Shown: piece after piece, positions 63,237 through 64,000 of the stretch
Numbering within the stretch: position 1 is the first letter of the stretch
How the letters are laid out: the number at the start of each line of letters is the position of its first letter
The notes under the pieces: generated by a model
The model's input: the letters and a program-made list of their open reading frames with translations, nothing else
The model's database searches: none
What the model was told of the DNA's origin: nothing
From: Rhodobiaceae bacterium UBA4490
GTDB lineage: Bacteria; Pseudomonadota; Alphaproteobacteria; Parvibaculales; Parvibaculaceae
Length of the DNA stretch: 64,000 bases
Reading direction: 5' to 3'
Assembly (NCBI GenBank): GCA_002389665.1
Contig: DGNO01000002.1
Location: 69,622 to 133,621 of the forward strand
Made by a program: the position numbers and the translations under genes

Positions 63237-63581
63237 ATGAGCGAGCCCGAAGTTTTCAGCGCAATCCGCTCCGACATCGAAAACAACGACATCGTGCTTT
63301 TCATGAAAGGTACGCCGGTCTTCCCGCAATGCGGTTTCTCCAACACGGTCGTGCAAGTGCTCACCTATCTGGGCGTGCCCTTCAAAGGCGTGAACGTGCT
63401 GGAAACGGACGAGCTGCGCCACGGCATCAAGGAATTCTCGGACTGGCCGACCATTCCCCAGCTCTATGTGAAGGGCGAATTCGTGGGCGGCTGCGACATC
63501 ATCCGCGAAATGTTCGAAAACGGCGAACTACGCGAATACCTGGCCGCCAAAGGCATCGAAGCCGAACCCGCACAGCAGTAA
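63237..63581 (+). CDS. grxD: monothiol glutaredoxin, Grx4/GrxD family
   Basis: The 114-residue protein has [24 protein letters not shown] with the CGFS active site (Cys32), then [29 protein letters not shown] for glutathione binding. CGFS glutaredoxins bind a [2Fe-2S] cluster with glutathione as dimers or with BolA, and deliver clusters to apoproteins. It is the last gene of the pur-bolA run, before a strong terminator. Confidence 0.96.
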   Translation: MSEPEVFSAIRSDIENNDIVLFMKGTPVFPQCGFSNTVVQVLTYLGVPFKGVNVLETDELRHGIKEFSDWPTIPQLYVKGEFVGGCDIIREMFENGELREYLAAKGIEAEPAQQ

Positions 63582-63601
63582 GCACCGCCGGCTTGAAACA
63601 C

Positions 63602-63625
63602 AAAGGGGCCTTCAAGGCCCCTTTT
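63602..63625 (+). terminator. intrinsic terminator after grxD
   Basis: AAAGGGGCC (63602-63610) pairs with GGCCCCTTT (63616-63624) around TTCAA, followed by TTCTTTT. It ends the purL-bolA-grxD transcript. Confidence 0.9.
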
Positions 63626-63635
63626 CTTTTGTGCA

Positions 63636-64000
63636 GCCGTCACCCTGGGCTCGCCCCAGGATCCATGCAGCGCTGCAGCAGGCGGAGAGGCTGCTTGGCC
63701 CCCGGCTCGGGGGCCGGGGTGACGGTAGCGGGTGCAGGGGCGCGGTGCGTCCCAAACACGAAGACACACCCCCTCGCACCGCAGGGACGTATTTCCTTAG
63801 TCACATATGAGGCCGTCACCCCGGGCTTGACCCGGGGTCCATGCAGCGCTGCGGCAGGCGGAGAGGCTGCTCGGACCCCGGCTCGGGGGCCGGGGTGACG
63901 TTAGTGGGTGCAGAAGCGCGGGTGCGTCCCAAACACGAAGACACACCTTCTCGCACCGCAGGAACGTATTTCCTTAGACACATATGAGGCCGTCACCCCG
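63636..64000. repeat. tandem 176/177-bp intergenic repeats
   Basis: Unit 1 starts at 63636, unit 2 at 63812 and a third at 63989, cut by the window edge. Each begins GCCGTCACCC, holds an inverted repeat with CCCCGG arms ending in GGGGTGAC, and ends in a block near ACGTATTTCCTTAG. No gene was recognised between 63582 and the window end. Confidence 0.9.

Overview
The window looks like chromosomal DNA of an alphaproteobacterium, probably a free-living aerobic member of the Hyphomicrobiales/Parvibaculaceae type; the genus is a guess. Lineage markers are a zeta-type F1-ATPase inhibitor (DUF1476), DUF3126, an NDUFS6-like CHCC zinc-finger protein, separate PurS/PurQ/PurL, a BolA-monothiol glutaredoxin pair, and CCCGGG-rich intergenic repeats. 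Coding DNA is GC-rich and densely packed on both strands. No phage, insertion sequence or CRISPR array was recognised.

Layout. 1-8 kb: conserved hypothetical and small membrane proteins, a gamma-carbonic-anhydrase-like protein, a Tat-exported PhoX-like protein, and a structured intergenic element at 5213-5291 next to a strong terminator. 8-11 kb: an HxlR regulator divergent from a detoxification-type operon (GST, NTF2-like protein, tautomerase, nitronate monooxygenase). 11-25 kb: catabolic genes, namely SDR dehydrogenases, an FAD amine oxidase, cysE, alpha/beta hydrolases, a cytoplasmic sulfatase, an enoyl-CoA hydratase, an M20 amidohydrolase and two GPH-type symporters. 25-27 kb: zinc-finger, PAS and DUF488 proteins.

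29.3-36.7 kb is the most interesting region. A TetR-family regulator is surrounded by two paralogous long GSTs, a tandem thioredoxin-fold (2-hydroxychromene-2-carboxylate isomerase-like) protein, two membrane-anchored sulfatases and two small membrane proteins. Four intergenic regions in this cluster carry the same 17-bp inverted repeat (TGACA-N7-TGTCA), so the genes look like one locally controlled regulon. I infer that it handles a sulfated or electrophilic organic compound with glutathione chemistry; the substrate is unknown.

36.7-44.5 kb holds a two-partner secretion operon: a TpsA exoprotein of about 1880 residues with FHA, GLUG and MBG/YDG repeats, translationally coupled to its TpsB outer-membrane transporter and preceded by AT-rich DNA. 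44.5-54 kb is mixed housekeeping: a LysR regulator, tRNA-Leu(UAA), a CinA-type protein, sfsA, methionine aminopeptidase, a RadC-like protein, a YjhX-like protein, a Tat-exported amidase, purB and a histidine phosphatase. 54-57.6 kb: a PQQ-type dehydrogenase with a DUF4336 protein, divergent from a TetR regulator over a perfect palindrome. 57.7-63.6 kb: a PAS protein, ATPase zeta, and the purC-purS-purQ-purL-bolA-grxD run. The window ends in 176/177-bp tandem repeats that continue past the edge.

Functional assignments come from reading motifs in translated sequence. No database search was run.
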